A stretch of 64,000 nucleotides of DNA, taken from positions 124,001 through 188,000 of the forward strand of contig NZ_NIVS01000020.1 of the NCBI RefSeq assembly GCF_002205165.1, read 5' to 3'. A program made the translations under genes and the position numbers. Each line of letters begins with the position of its first letter. The first letter of the stretch is position 1. This document shows, in pieces, positions 34,534-46,679 of the stretch. The notes beneath the pieces were generated by a model that was given only the letters and a program-made list of their open reading frames with translations, did not search any database and had not been told where the DNA came from. The DNA comes from Stenotrophomonas maltophilia (lineage in GTDB: Bacteria; Pseudomonadota; Gammaproteobacteria; Xanthomonadales; Xanthomonadaceae).

Positions 34534-36636
34534 TCAGCCGCGGTTCCCGCGGCGCGAGGGCACCAGCGCGAAGGTATCCACGGCCAGCTTCTCGGCGTGG
34601 TTCAACCAGGCGCGCACTTCCAGATCATCGACCTCGTGGTCCAGGCCGAAGCTCAGGTTGATGCGGCCTTCGGCATCGGGCTGCACCCACTGCTGGGCCA
34701 CCACCACCTTGCGCTGCGAGGAGACCGCTTCGATCCAGAAGCCACGGTCCGGCGACTGCTTGGTCACCAGCTGCACCATGTACTGGCCGGCGCGGGTGCG
34801 GCGGCCCTTCTGCGTGATCATGTGCGCCTGGCGGATGCTCGGGCGCGGGCCGTTGAACGGATCCAGCGGGCCATCCACGGCCACGCCACCGCGCAGCTGG
34901 TCATCGCGGAACAGCTTGATGCCCTTGTCCTGGTTGACCAGCATCGCGCACCAGTCGCCATCGGCGGAGCCGTCTTCGAACGCAGTGCAGCGGTCCACGT
35001 AGGCAAGCGTATTGGATGGGTCGGCCAGATCGAACTGCTTGGAGGTGTTTTCCAGGTAGACCGACTTCAGATCCCAATGCTTGTCGTACTCCAGCAGCAC
35101 CGGCGGCTGCACATGCTGCAGGCCGATCACCACCTGGTTGTCGTCATCGATGCGCAGCTGGCGGGTCTTGTCGCCCAGCCACAGCGAGCGCGAGAACGCG
35201 AGGTAGCGCGGGTAGTCTTTGCCGTTGTCGCGGAACACCGCGGCGCTGGCACTGTCCGAGCGCTCCGGATGCAGCAGCGAGCGGCCGAAACCGATCGAAT
35301 CGATGGCCGGGTCGATCAGGCTCAGCAGGGTCGCGCCCGAGTCCAGCGTCGAGCCGGCCGGTGCGGTCAACTGGCGCGGGGCGATGTCCTTGCCCAGGAA
35401 CAGCAGCAGATTCTCGCGGTCCTGCTTGGCCAGGATATGGCTCAGATCGTTCGGCATCGCCAAGTGATCGGAGGCGATCACGATCAGGGTGTCCTCGCCG
35501 TACGGGCTGGCCTGGATGCGATCAACCAGCTTGGCGATCAGCCCGTCGGTGCACTTGAGTGCGTTGAGCATGCCGATGTTGCCGTGCTCGCTCTGGTAAC
35601 GGGTGCCCTTGCAGGCCACGGGCAGGTGACCGGCGGGATGATGGGTGTCCATGGTCAGCGTGGTCAGCATGAACGGTTCGCCCTTGCGCGAGAGCTGCAC
35701 GAAGCGGTCGTACGCCTTGTCCAGCAGCACATCGTCATGCACGCCCCACGGCGAGAAGTGCGCGCGGGTGATCTTCTGCTTCTTGAACCAGGCCAGGTCG
35801 TCCACGGTATCGAAGCCATGCGTGGCCAGGAACTGGCCCTTGCCGGCGAACTGGCCGTTGGCGCCGCCCAGGTAGTGATTGGTGTAGCCCTGCTGCTTGA
35901 GGTAATCGCCCAGGCAGACCGCTTCGGGCAGGAAGCTGCCCATGCGGCCCATGCTGTTCTCATCTTCCTTGGCGGTGGTCAGCGGCACGCCGCACATCGA
36001 GGAGACCAGCCCGGCGATGGTCCAGCCACCACCCTCGGCCGAGACCAGCCCGCGCACGTCCAGCGACTGCGCGGCCAGCCGGTTGATGTTGGGCATCAGG
36101 TCCGGGAAGGTGGTTTCATTGAGATAGGTGCGTTCCAGGCTTTCGCCGTAGATCCACACGATGTTGCGGGGCTTGGTCAGCGGCTGCTGTGGCACGCGGT
36201 ACTCGGCCTTGACCATGCTGTAGTCGACCGGGCGCATCTGCTGGTACAGGCGCTGGCCATCGCTGTAGAGCGGGCTGACCACGATCGCGACGAACCACAT
36301 CGCCATGAAGCCGGCGAACACCGCCTTGCCATGTGCCCGGCGATCCCGACGACGGAAGCGGGCCAGCAGCAGCGGGGACAACGAGAGCAGGGCCAGTGCG
36401 ATGAAGCCAGCGATGTAGTGCTTGAAATCGGCGATGCCGGCGCCTTCCATGTCCGCACCGAGGTGGTACAGGGTGGCGGCATTGAGACCATCACCGGACA
36501 GCTTGTTGATCAACCACCACGCACTGAGGGTCAGCAGCAGCAATGACATCAGGCTTGCCTTCCACCACACCCATTTGTCAGATGCGAGGAACAGCCAGGC
36601 GAGCAGCAACAGAGACAGCAGCAGGATCCAGAGCAT
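34534..36636 (-). CDS. opgB: Phosphoglycerol transferase I (OpgB/MdoB)
   Basis: OpgB adds sn-1-phosphoglycerol from phosphatidylglycerol to periplasmic glucans. The 700-residue protein has four N-terminal membrane helices (about 1-145) and a periplasmic alkaline-phosphatase/sulfatase domain. NIVWIYGESLERTYLNETTFPDL holds the metal-binding Glu, and GGGWTIAGLVSSMCGVPL the active-site Thr. LTTLTMDTHHPAGHL and VIASDHLAMPND supply the remaining metal residues. The match to E. coli OpgB runs across the whole enzyme core. The start is uncertain: ATG at 36636 lacks a clear ribosome site. Confidence 0.9.
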   Translation of the reverse strand: MLWILLLSLLLLAWLFLASDKWVWWKASLMSLLLLTLSAWWLINKLSGDGLNAATLYHLGADMEGAGIADFKHYIAGFIALALLSLSPLLLARFRRRDRRAHGKAVFAGFMAMWFVAIVVSPLYSDGQRLYQQMRPVDYSMVKAEYRVPQQPLTKPRNIVWIYGESLERTYLNETTFPDLMPNINRLAAQSLDVRGLVSAEGGGWTIAGLVSSMCGVPLTTAKEDENSMGRMGSFLPEAVCLGDYLKQQGYTNHYLGGANGQFAGKGQFLATHGFDTVDDLAWFKKQKITRAHFSPWGVHDDVLLDKAYDRFVQLSRKGEPFMLTTLTMDTHHPAGHLPVACKGTRYQSEHGNIGMLNALKCTDGLIAKLVDRIQASPYGEDTLIVIASDHLAMPNDLSHILAKQDRENLLLFLGKDIAPRQLTAPAGSTLDSGATLLSLIDPAIDSIGFGRSLLHPERSDSASAAVFRDNGKDYPRYLAFSRSLWLGDKTRQLRIDDDNQVVIGLQHVQPPVLLEYDKHWDLKSVYLENTSKQFDLADPSNTLAYVDRCTAFEDGSADGDWCAMLVNQDKGIKLFRDDQLRGGVAVDGPLDPFNGPRPSIRQAHMITQKGRRTRAGQYMVQLVTKQSPDRGFWIEAVSSQRKVVVAQQWVQPDAEGRINLSFGLDHEVDDLEVRAWLNHAEKLAVDTFALVPSRRGNRG

Positions 36637-36920
36637 AAGCACTTTTGGCAGTGGAGACAGGTGGTGATGGACGTCATGACGACGTATGTCCCATCCGACC
36701 GGCTGTCCCAACCACACATGCATGACAAGCCGATGACTCGATCATGCCTGCACGAACCTGACTGAAATGTTTGTTGAAAACGACATTCGTACACACGCAT
36801 CGCACTGCGATATGCGACGTAAAACACGCGTGAAGAAGGGCGCACGATGCTGCAGTGCATCGTGCGTTATCCGTGGTGTTTTCCGTCGTGTCTGAATGCG
36901 TGGTACGCGCGGCAGGTGCG
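36637..36920. other. AT-richer spacer with a long perfect inverted repeat
   Basis: It lies between the ABC1-family gene and opgB, both leftward. CGCACGATGC (36841-36850), TGCAGT, GCATCGTGCG (36857-36866) is a perfect 10-bp stem, probably the transcript end of the ABC1-family gene. The 36720-36840 part is AT-richer and likely holds the opgB promoter; I cannot fix the boxes. Confidence 0.5.
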
Positions 36921-38609
36921 TCAGCGGTGCCCGCGTTCTTCCTTCGAGCGCGCACGACGATCGAAGATCAGCGCACTGAGGATGATGCCCAATCCGAGGA
37001 ACACGCCGATCAACATCAAGGTGAACGCGATGGCGGGATAACCGAACAGATGCCAGCCGGTATCGACCTTCATCATCATCGCCGCGGCAAGAATCAGGGC
37101 GGCGGTGACGATGCCGGCAGAGACGCGGTTGGCGATCTTCTGCAGGTTTTCCATCAGGCGTGATTCTTCCAGCCCGGTGACCTTCATCTGCAGGCGGTTC
37201 TCGGCGAGCAGCGCGAGGATGTCGGTCATCTTGCGCGGCCCATCGCGCAGCAGTTGCTGCATCTCCATCGCCTCGCTGGCGAGGTTGGCGGCCGACAGCG
37301 ATTTCTTCAGGCGCGCACGCATCACATGCTGCAGCTGTTTCTCCACGATGCGCCGGGTATCCAGGTCCGGCGACAGCAGCCGGCACACGGTTTCCAGATT
37401 CAACAGCGCTTTGCCCAGCAGGCTCAGCTCCGGCGGGGTGCGCAGGCCGCTGGCGGTGGCGATGCGGACCAGATCCAGCACCACCCGGCCCTCGGAGAAG
37501 CTGCTGTTGGCGGCATACCGCGCGATGATCTGCCCGGTCTCGCGCAGATAGCGCTCCTCATCGAAGAATTCCAGCCGCGTGCTGATGCCGATGATTTCAT
37601 CGGCGACTTCTTCACCGCGCCCGTCCACTGCGGCGAACAGCAGTTTCAACAGGCGCTCGCGCAGGCGCGGCGGCATGTGCGCGACCATGCCCAGGTCGAA
37701 GATCGCCAGGCGCCCGGCCGGGGTGACGCGCAGGTTGCCCGGATGCGGATCGGCATGGATCTCGCCATGCACGAAGATCTGGTCGACATAGCCGCGGATC
37801 AACGCCGCGGCCAGCGGTGCCATCGGCTGCTCGGTACGGCGCACATCGGGGATCATGTCCACGCGCACGCCCTGCGCCAGCTCCATGGTCAGCACGCGGT
37901 GGCTGCAGTAATCCCAGATCGGCTGCGGCACCCACAGCGGCTTGAACGGCTTGAGGTGCTGGCCGAAGCGCTGCAGGTTCTCGGCCTCGGCCTGGTAGTC
38001 CAGCTCCTGCATCAGGGTTTTGGCGAACTCATTGAGCCAGTCGCGCAGGCGCACGCGACGGCCGACCTGGGTGAGGTGATCGGCGGCCAGCGCGAAGCTG
38101 CGCAGCACCTCCAGATCCGAGCGCAGCTGCGCGGCGACCTCCGGCTTCTGCACCTTGACCGCGACCTGGCGGCCATCGTGAAGCTCGGCGCGGTGCACCT
38201 GGGCGATCGAGGCGCAGCCCAGTGGCACCGGGTCGAAGCTGGCGAACAGCTTGGATACCGACGCGCCCAGTTCCTTTTCGATGATCGCCGCGACGCGCTC
38301 GACCGGGATCGGCGCGACGTTCTCCTGCATGCGCTCCAGGGCCGTGGCGAACTCCACCGGCACCATGTCCGGGCGGGTGGAGAGCATCTGGCCCAGCTTG
38401 ACGAAGGTCGGCCCCAGCGACTCCAGGTCGGTGACGAACTGCTCCGGGTTGCCCTCCGGTGGCACATCGTGGACCGCGCCTGCGTCCAGGTTCATGCCGG
38501 AAAACACGCCGGAATTACGGTAGCGCAACAGCAGGCGCAGAATCTGGCTGCGGCGGTTCATGCCCTTGACCAGCGACGGCGAACCGGGGACGACGGGCGT
38601 GGTATTCAA
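36921..38609 (-). CDS. ABC1/AarF-family atypical kinase
   Basis: The 562-residue protein belongs to the UbiB/ABC1 atypical kinase group. It has the family's KxGQ motif ([16 protein letters not shown]) and the Ala-rich loop [28 protein letters not shown]. The catalytic loop is [11 protein letters not shown], followed by [10 protein letters not shown]. Two C-terminal helices (about 495-550) anchor it in the membrane. I chose the TTG at 38609 because GGAG lies exactly six bases before it; the first ATG (38561) starts 16 residues later and has no such site. A role in ubiquinone or lipid homeostasis is suggested by the family. Confidence 0.88.
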   Translation of the reverse strand: MNTTPVVPGSPSLVKGMNRRSQILRLLLRYRNSGVFSGMNLDAGAVHDVPPEGNPEQFVTDLESLGPTFVKLGQMLSTRPDMVPVEFATALERMQENVAPIPVERVAAIIEKELGASVSKLFASFDPVPLGCASIAQVHRAELHDGRQVAVKVQKPEVAAQLRSDLEVLRSFALAADHLTQVGRRVRLRDWLNEFAKTLMQELDYQAEAENLQRFGQHLKPFKPLWVPQPIWDYCSHRVLTMELAQGVRVDMIPDVRRTEQPMAPLAAALIRGYVDQIFVHGEIHADPHPGNLRVTPAGRLAIFDLGMVAHMPPRLRERLLKLLFAAVDGRGEEVADEIIGISTRLEFFDEERYLRETGQIIARYAANSSFSEGRVVLDLVRIATASGLRTPPELSLLGKALLNLETVCRLLSPDLDTRRIVEKQLQHVMRARLKKSLSAANLASEAMEMQQLLRDGPRKMTDILALLAENRLQMKVTGLEESRLMENLQKIANRVSAGIVTAALILAAAMMMKVDTGWHLFGYPAIAFTLMLIGVFLGLGIILSALIFDRRARSKEERGHR

Positions 38610-38742
38610 GCAGGACTCCGGGGCGACGATCACCGGCAGTGTGGCCGGGTGGCAGTGGTGGACTGGTGAATCCGCACCCGCTACCGCGACAGGGCTCGGA
38701 TCGGTCAGAATCGGCGCTCCCGCTTCCTCCTTTGGATCCACC

Positions 38743-39654
<912 letters not shown>

Positions 39655-39666
39655 GGGGCACGCGCG

Positions 39667-40326
39667 TCAGGCCGGCTCCCAGCCGCGCAGGGCCTCCAGC
39701 TCGGCGCGGGCGCGGGCCAGCCGGCGGCCGGACAGCGCATCGATCGCCCGCTGCAGCCACGGCGAGGCCGGTGCGCGCTGGACCCAGCGGCGCGCAAGAA
39801 TCAACGCGGCCAGCATGGCCAGCGTCCCTGCGGCCAGCGAGGCCAGCAGCCACGGCGCCGCGAAGGTGCCCAGATCCACGCCCCAGGCCTGCCAGGCCAC
39901 CAGCACCGGTACCGCCAGCCACAGCCAGCACCAGGGCAGGCCGAGCAGCAGTTCGGTCAGTGCGGTGTGCCGGCGCAGCGCGGCCAGCTGTCGCGATTGC
40001 TCGACCACGGTCTGCGTCGGCTGCAACTGCCGGCGGCGATGCAGCCGGGTGATGCTGGCGATGATCACCGCGATGCAGTACGCATGCAGCGCCAACGCAC
40101 TGAGCATCACCGCCAGCGGTGGCTGCTGCCACCATTGGCTGCCGCAGTAGACCGCCAACGCCAGCCAGGCCACCAGTTGCAGTCCCTGCCACAGGCTGAA
40201 GAGGCCGAGCTGGCGTTGAACGCTGCGTTGCCGATGGCTGCGCCACGCCTCCAGCGCGAAGGTTTCCTGCGCATCGGTGGGGGTGCCGACGCTGTTCCAC
40301 AGGTGCTTGAGTTCATCCGGTTGCAT
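39667..40326 (-). CDS. Putative membrane partner (anti-sigma-like) of the adjacent sigma factor
   Basis: The 219-residue protein has a short soluble N-terminus (MQPDELKHLWNSVGT, then about 25 residues) and four membrane helices in two pairs (about 40-95 and 125-180). It ends with a basic cytoplasmic tail. It starts 10 bp after the sigma factor stop, on the same strand. That placement and a small soluble head on a membrane body fit an anti-sigma role, but no zinc-binding or classic anti-sigma motif is seen, so this is inferred from context. Confidence 0.6.
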   Translation of the reverse strand: MQPDELKHLWNSVGTPTDAQETFALEAWRSHRQRSVQRQLGLFSLWQGLQLVAWLALAVYCGSQWWQQPPLAVMLSALALHAYCIAVIIASITRLHRRRQLQPTQTVVEQSRQLAALRRHTALTELLLGLPWCWLWLAVPVLVAWQAWGVDLGTFAAPWLLASLAAGTLAMLAALILARRWVQRAPASPWLQRAIDALSGRRLARARAELEALRGWEPA

Positions 40327-40336
40327 GGCGGGGCTC

Positions 40337-40867
40337 TCAGTCGGTGGGGTTCAGGCGCGTACGCAGCTGCTGGCGCAGGCGGTGCAGGCGGGTGGAGACG
40401 TTGGCGACGCTGATGCCCAGCACCTCGGCGATCTGCCGGTGGTCGTGATCGTCCAGGTGCAGCAGCATCAGGGCGCGGTCCAGCGGCGGCAGCGCATGGA
40501 TGGCGACCTCCAGCTGGTGCAGGGCGTGGCGCTGCTCGGGCGGCGCGCGCTCGTCGGTGGTGACGGCAGGCAGCGCGTCGTCCAGCGGCGCGTGGTGGCG
40601 CTGCCGATGCTGCTGGCGGCGCCATTGCGAGATCGCCACGTTGAGCGCCAGCCGGTACAGCCAGGTCGAGAAGCGCGCCCTTGCCGGGTCGAAATCCTCG
40701 AACGCCGCCCACGCCTGCACGCTGATCTCCTGGACCAGATCGAGCCGATCCTCAGGGTGGCGGCAATAGCCGCGCGCCACCTTCAGCACGATGCCGCGGT
40801 GCTGCTCCAGCAGCGCGGCGAAGTGCGGGCGCAGATCGATGTCGGTACCGGGCCGTGTCATGTCCAT
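40337..40867 (-). CDS. ECF-type RNA polymerase sigma factor
   Basis: The 176-residue protein has sigma region 2 (DLVQEISVQAWAAFEDFDP, then STWLYRLALNVAISQWRR) and region 4 with a helix-turn-helix (LPPLDRALMLLHLDDHDHRQIAEVLGISVANVSTRLHRLRQQL). There is no region 1 or 3, so it is an extracytoplasmic-function sigma. The ATG at 40867 is one option; another ATG lies two codons downstream. Its membrane partner follows at once. Target promoters are unknown. Confidence 0.92.
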   Translation of the reverse strand: MDMTRPGTDIDLRPHFAALLEQHRGIVLKVARGYCRHPEDRLDLVQEISVQAWAAFEDFDPARARFSTWLYRLALNVAISQWRRQQHRQRHHAPLDDALPAVTTDERAPPEQRHALHQLEVAIHALPPLDRALMLLHLDDHDHRQIAEVLGISVANVSTRLHRLRQQLRTRLNPTD

Positions 40868-40912
40868 ACCCGGGTGATTCGCGCCACTGCGCGGAATATC
40901 ACAGGCGCGGGC

Positions 40913-42475
40913 TCAGCGCGGCGGCTCGGCCGCCAGGACGCGGTTCTTGCCGACCCGCTTGGCCGCATACAGCGAGGCATCGGCGCGCCGCAGCAGCGCC
41001 TCGGCTGGCTCGCCCGGTTGCCACTGCGCCAGCCCGGCACTGAAATGCACCGGCACGCGCTGTTCGTCCAGCGGCAGCGGCCGCTGCGCCAACGAGCGCT
41101 GCAACCGCAGCAGGGTGGACATACTGTCCGCCGCCGGCGTTTCCGGCAGCAGCAGGACGAACTCATCGCCACCCAGCCGGGCGATGGCATCGCTGCTGCG
41201 CAGGTGCAGCTGGCAGACACCCACCAGGTGGCGAAGGACCGCATCGCCACCGGCATGGCCGTGCAGGGTATTGGTCTGGTGGAAATCGTCCAGATCCAGC
41301 AGGGCCAGCGCCAAGGGATGGCCGTGGCGGGCGGCGCGCGACAGTTCGCGTTCCAGCAGCTCGTCCAGACCGCGGCGGTTGAGCGCGCCGGTCAGCGGAT
41401 CGGTGCGGATCAACCCGGACACCTCGCGCAGCTCCTGCTCCAGTTCGGCGATGCGCTGTTCGGCCTGTTCCACTTCGCGGCGCGCATTGCCCAGGTGATC
41501 GCGCGCCTGCAGGGCCTGATCCTGCACGCGCCCGGTGTCCTGCAGCACGTCCTGCAGCAGCTGGTTGAGGTCGGCGATGCTGCGGGCTTCCTTCAGGGCC
41601 AGCGCGTAGCTGCTGATCCGGTCATGGTATTCGCCGGTGCTCACGGCCATGCCGTCCAGGCGTTCGATGAAGCCACCCATGACGTTCTTCATCGCCGCTT
41701 TGGATTCGACGATGCCCTGCTTGAGCAGCCCTTGCTTGTAGATCACCTCGCGCAGGTTGGCGCGCGCCTGTTCGACCGAATCGCGGTCCAGCGGGCCGCC
41801 GATCAGCGAACGCACCGCGTGGACCTGGCCGTGCAGCCAGCTGCTGTCATCGAGCAGCTCGCTGATATTGTCCAACAGCAGATCGAACAGACTCAGCAGC
41901 AGCTCCTGCTGCTCCTGCCAGCCATCGCTGCGCACGCCGATCTGGTGCGAGAGCTCGCGCAGGCGCTGTTCGATCGGCTGCAGCGGCTGGCCCGGATGCC
42001 AGTGGCGCAGTTCACCGGCCAGCTGCACCGGCTCCTCGCGCAGCTCGGGCATGTTCTGCAGCAGGCTGGCCACGGTCACCCCGACGGTATGCCGCAGCAG
42101 CTCGCGCAGGCGCAGGCTGTCGGGCTGGCCGTCGGGCGTTTCCTGCTCGATGGTGCGGATGTACTTGTCGATCAGCTGGCGCATCGCGCGGCCGTAGCTG
42201 ACCCAGTCGGCGCTGCGCTGCGCCGACTGCAGGCGCAGGCCCATGTCGCCCAGTTCGCCGGGCAGGGTGGACATGCCATTGGCGAACGCGGCCAGCAGCG
42301 GCTCGGGCGCATCGATGCCGGCGAACAGCCGCTGCAGCATCGCGCTGCTGCCGCCTTTGGGCCCCGGGGCCGGTTCGCCGGCGGCGTCCACCCCGGTGCC
42401 CACGCTCTGCCGCCGCGACAGCAGCCGCCCGACGGCGGTGCCGGGGCTGGGGGGAGCGTCGTGCGGGTCCGTCAT
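40913..42475 (-). CDS. GGDEF diguanylate cyclase with long helical sensory region
   Basis: The 520-residue cytoplasmic protein has about 350 residues of predicted helix and coiled coil, then a GGDEF domain (about 355-520). The active site is ARLGGDEFVLLLPE. RSSD lies exactly five residues before it, the canonical inhibitory I-site, so product feedback by c-di-GMP is expected. No membrane helix or signal peptide is seen. The N-terminal region is unlike PAS or GAF. It should make c-di-GMP and control motility or biofilm; its input is unknown. Confidence 0.92.
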   Translation of the reverse strand: MTDPHDAPPSPGTAVGRLLSRRQSVGTGVDAAGEPAPGPKGGSSAMLQRLFAGIDAPEPLLAAFANGMSTLPGELGDMGLRLQSAQRSADWVSYGRAMRQLIDKYIRTIEQETPDGQPDSLRLRELLRHTVGVTVASLLQNMPELREEPVQLAGELRHWHPGQPLQPIEQRLRELSHQIGVRSDGWQEQQELLLSLFDLLLDNISELLDDSSWLHGQVHAVRSLIGGPLDRDSVEQARANLREVIYKQGLLKQGIVESKAAMKNVMGGFIERLDGMAVSTGEYHDRISSYALALKEARSIADLNQLLQDVLQDTGRVQDQALQARDHLGNARREVEQAEQRIAELEQELREVSGLIRTDPLTGALNRRGLDELLERELSRAARHGHPLALALLDLDDFHQTNTLHGHAGGDAVLRHLVGVCQLHLRSSDAIARLGGDEFVLLLPETPAADSMSTLLRLQRSLAQRPLPLDEQRVPVHFSAGLAQWQPGEPAEALLRRADASLYAAKRVGKNRVLAAEPPR

Positions 42476-42608
42476 GCGGCAGATCCTTGCAGGGCACGGC
42501 CGGAGGCCGGCGCGGTGGAGAGGTGGGAACAGTATCGGCGCAGCGGGGCCGGCCTTGAACCGGTCATGCATGGCAGGATGGTAAGCACGGCGACGGCAGG
42601 AGAGTGCG

Positions 42609-43247
42609 ATGAAGGTGATGCTGGTGGGTGCGACCGGACTGGTCGGTGGTCATGTGCTGCGGCAACTGCTGGACGACCCGCGTTGCGATGCGGTGATCGC
42701 CCCGACCCGCCGCGCGCTGGATACCACGGATGCAGCGCTGCTCAACCCGGTGGTGGACTTCGCGCAGTTGCCGGCCGAGGCCGACTGGTGGGCGGTGGAT
42801 GCCGTGATCTGCGCGCTCGGTACCACGATCAAACAGGCCGGCAGCCAGGAAGCGTTCGCACGGGTCGACCATGATTTTCCGCTGGCGGTGGCACGGCTTG
42901 CACGCGCCCATGGCGCGCATGCCTTCGCATTGAACTCGGCAATGGGCGCGGATGCGGGCTCGCGGATCTTCTACAACCAGGTCAAAGGGCGGCTGGAGCA
43001 GGACCTGCGTGCACTGGGCTACCCCTCGCTGACCCTGGTCCGCCCCGGGCTGATCGGGGGCGAGCGTGCCGAACGGCGTACCGGCGAGCATCTGGCCAGT
43101 GTGGTGCTGGGCGTGCTCGGTCCGCTGCTGCCGCGCGCCTGGCGGATCAATCCGGCCGGGAACATCGCCGCCGCGCTGGTCGAGGCGGCGCTGGTGCCCA
43201 CGCCCGGCGTCAGGATCGTGGGTTCGGCCGATCTGGTGGAGCGCTGA
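42609..43247 (+). CDS. NAD(P)-binding short-chain oxidoreductase, YbjT/HTATIP2-like
   Basis: The 212-residue protein is a single Rossmann domain. MLVGATGLVGGHVLRQLL binds the dinucleotide, VDAVICALGTT is the next strand, and YNQVKGRLEQDLRALGYPSLTLVRPGLIGG carries the YxxxK-like pair of the extended or atypical SDR group. A few such proteins act as sensors rather than enzymes. It lies just upstream of kynA on the same strand (71 bp); no functional link is clear. Confidence 0.85.
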   Translation: MKVMLVGATGLVGGHVLRQLLDDPRCDAVIAPTRRALDTTDAALLNPVVDFAQLPAEADWWAVDAVICALGTTIKQAGSQEAFARVDHDFPLAVARLARAHGAHAFALNSAMGADAGSRIFYNQVKGRLEQDLRALGYPSLTLVRPGLIGGERAERRTGEHLASVVLGVLGPLLPRAWRINPAGNIAAALVEAALVPTPGVRIVGSADLVER

Positions 43248-43318
43248 GCCGCTGACGGCCGGATGCGCGGCGACCCGGTCACTGCGCTACCCTTTCAGCC
43301 CCTTTAGCGGTCCCAGCC

Positions 43319-44197
43319 ATGTCCGTCGACAAGAACCAACGCGATCTCGAAGCCGGTATCCACACCGATCTGGAGGGGCGGCTGACCTACGGCGGCTACC
43401 TGCGCCTGGACCAGCTGCTGTCGGCCCAGCAGCCGCTGTCCAACCCGCCGCACCATGACGAAATGCTGTTCATCATCCAGCACCAGACCTCCGAGCTGTG
43501 GCTGAAGCTGCTGGCACACGAACTGCGCGCGGCGATCGGGTTCCTGCAGCGCGACGAGGTCTGGCAGTGCCGCAAGGTGCTGGCGCGCAGCAAGCAGGTG
43601 CTGCGCCAGCTCACCGAGCAGTGGTCGGTGCTGGAGACGCTGACCCCCTCGGAGTACATGGGCTTCCGCGATGTGCTGGGCCCGTCCTCGGGCTTCCAGT
43701 CCCTGCAGTACCGCTACATCGAGTTCCTGCTGGGCAACAAGAACGCGCAGATGCTGCAGGTGTTCTCGCACGACCCGGCCGGCCAGGCCCAGCTGCAGGA
43801 GGTACTGGATGCCCCCAGCCTGTACGAGGAATTCCTGCGCTACCTGGCCCGCTTCGGCCATCCGGTGCCGGCCGGCTACCAGGGCCGCGACTGGCAGCAG
43901 CCGCACGTGGCCGACGATGCGCTGCACCCGGTGTTCGAGCGGATCTACCAGAACACCGACCGGTTCTGGCGTGAGTACGCACTGTGCGAGGACCTGGTCG
44001 ATCTGGAAACCGCCTTCCAGCTGTGGCGCTTCCGCCACATGCGCACCGTGATGCGGGTGATCGGCTTCAAGCGCGGCACCGGCGGCTCCAGCGGGGTCGG
44101 CTTCCTGCGCCAGGCGCTGGAGCTGACCTTCTTCCCGGAGCTGTTCCAGGTGCGCACCACGATCCGCAACGACGACCCGATGCCGCCGGACGCCTGA
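43319..44197 (+). CDS. kynA: Tryptophan 2,3-dioxygenase
   Basis: KynA opens the tryptophan indole ring with a heme iron to form N-formylkynurenine. The 292-residue length matches bacterial TDOs. [21 protein letters not shown] carries the conserved N-terminal active-site residues, ESRYxE-like [14 protein letters not shown] is in the core, and [21 protein letters not shown] provides the proximal heme region and substrate loop. The other kynurenine-pathway genes are not in this window. Confidence 0.96.
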   Translation: MSVDKNQRDLEAGIHTDLEGRLTYGGYLRLDQLLSAQQPLSNPPHHDEMLFIIQHQTSELWLKLLAHELRAAIGFLQRDEVWQCRKVLARSKQVLRQLTEQWSVLETLTPSEYMGFRDVLGPSSGFQSLQYRYIEFLLGNKNAQMLQVFSHDPAGQAQLQEVLDAPSLYEEFLRYLARFGHPVPAGYQGRDWQQPHVADDALHPVFERIYQNTDRFWREYALCEDLVDLETAFQLWRFRHMRTVMRVIGFKRGTGGSSGVGFLRQALELTFFPELFQVRTTIRNDDPMPPDA

Positions 44198-44352
44198 GCC
44201 GGCATCGGCTGCAATGAGCCTATTCATATTTACCTGCCCCATCCGCCGTACGGTGCGGCAGGCCCCGCCGTTGCTGCGCTGCCGGGCGTTGGCCGGAAGT
44301 TGCAGATGCAAGTTCAGCGACCATGCTGCCAGCGGCACACATCAGCGTGTAT

Positions 44353-44382
44353 TTGACGTGAACGTGGTTGGTCTGGGATTCT
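44353..44382 (+). promoter_or_regulatory. Possible promoter of the peptide transporter gene
   Basis: TTGACG (44353-44358), 18 bp, then GATTCT. The -35 is good and the -10 weak. Confidence 0.35.
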
Positions 44383-44440
44383 CCCGCGCTGCCTTCGCAC
44401 ATCGGACGTGCATGTCTTCCACCGAACCCAGGAATCCCGC

Positions 44441-45943
<1,503 letters not shown>

Positions 45944-45951
45944 GGTCTGCG

Positions 45952-46560
45952 ATGCGCATGAAAGCGGCGGGAATGTCGATGATCGTGGCCGGCCTGCTGG
46001 CCGCCTGTTCGCCGTCGTCGGCGCCTACCGCTGCGCCCGCGCAGCCGCTGGATATGTCCGAGCAGAAGGCCCCGGTCGCCGATCCCGGCGCACCGGTGGC
46101 CTCGGGCAACACCCCGGCCGCGGCGGATATCGCCGCGATCGCCGCGCTCAACGCCCAGTTCGATCCCGCACGCGACCCGGTCGCCGATCTGGCCACGGCC
46201 AAGGTCGAGGCCCAGCGCGGCGGCAAGCGGATCATCCTGGATGTGGGCGGTGAGTGGTGCCCGTGGTGCCATCTGATGGACGGGTTCATCGAAGGGGATG
46301 CGGAGATCCGCAGCTTCCGCGATGCGAACTACGTCTGGATGAAGGTCAACTACAGCGAAGACAACGAGAACGCGGCGTTCCTTTCCCAGTTCCCGGCAGT
46401 AAAGGGCTACCCGCACCTGTTCGTGCTCGATGCCGATGGCAAACTGCTGCACTCGCAGTTCACCGGTGAGCTGGAAGCGGACAAGGGGCAGAAGAAGGGC
46501 TACGACCGTGGCCGCTTCTTCGCCTTCATGAAGCAATGGGCGCCACCGAAGGCGTCGTGA
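45952..46560 (+). CDS. Thioredoxin-fold lipoprotein
   Basis: The 202-residue protein has a lipoprotein signal (MRMKAAGMSMIVAGLLAAC, lipobox LLAAC). A Pro/Ala-rich linker leads to a thioredoxin-like domain (about 75-200) with the active site GGEWCPWCHLMDG, then KGYPHLFVLDADGK with the cis-proline. It should act at a membrane face in the periplasm as a disulphide reductase or isomerase. It is translated right after the peptide transporter and ends before a strong terminator. Confidence 0.9.
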   Translation: MRMKAAGMSMIVAGLLAACSPSSAPTAAPAQPLDMSEQKAPVADPGAPVASGNTPAAADIAAIAALNAQFDPARDPVADLATAKVEAQRGGKRIILDVGGEWCPWCHLMDGFIEGDAEIRSFRDANYVWMKVNYSEDNENAAFLSQFPAVKGYPHLFVLDADGKLLHSQFTGELEADKGQKKGYDRGRFFAFMKQWAPPKAS

Positions 46561-46565
46561 TCGAC

Positions 46566-46593
46566 AAGGCCGCGGATTCCGCGGCCTTTTTTT
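46566..46593 (+). terminator. Intrinsic terminator of the peptide transporter-thioredoxin operon
   Basis: AA-GGCCGC-GGATTCC-GCGGCC followed by seven T residues, starting 6 bp after the stop. Confidence 0.92.
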
Positions 46594-46679
46594 GCCCTCA
46601 ATTTCCGCGCCACTCTGCCGCTACCCCCAAGGACCTCATGCCGCGCTGTTCGTGGCGGGCAACCGACGGAATTGGACGC

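Noticed and set aside
34027..36546. 839-residue plus-strand open frame across the channel gene end and opposite opgB
   Set aside because: Runs through two real genes on different strands; shadow of GC-rich codons.
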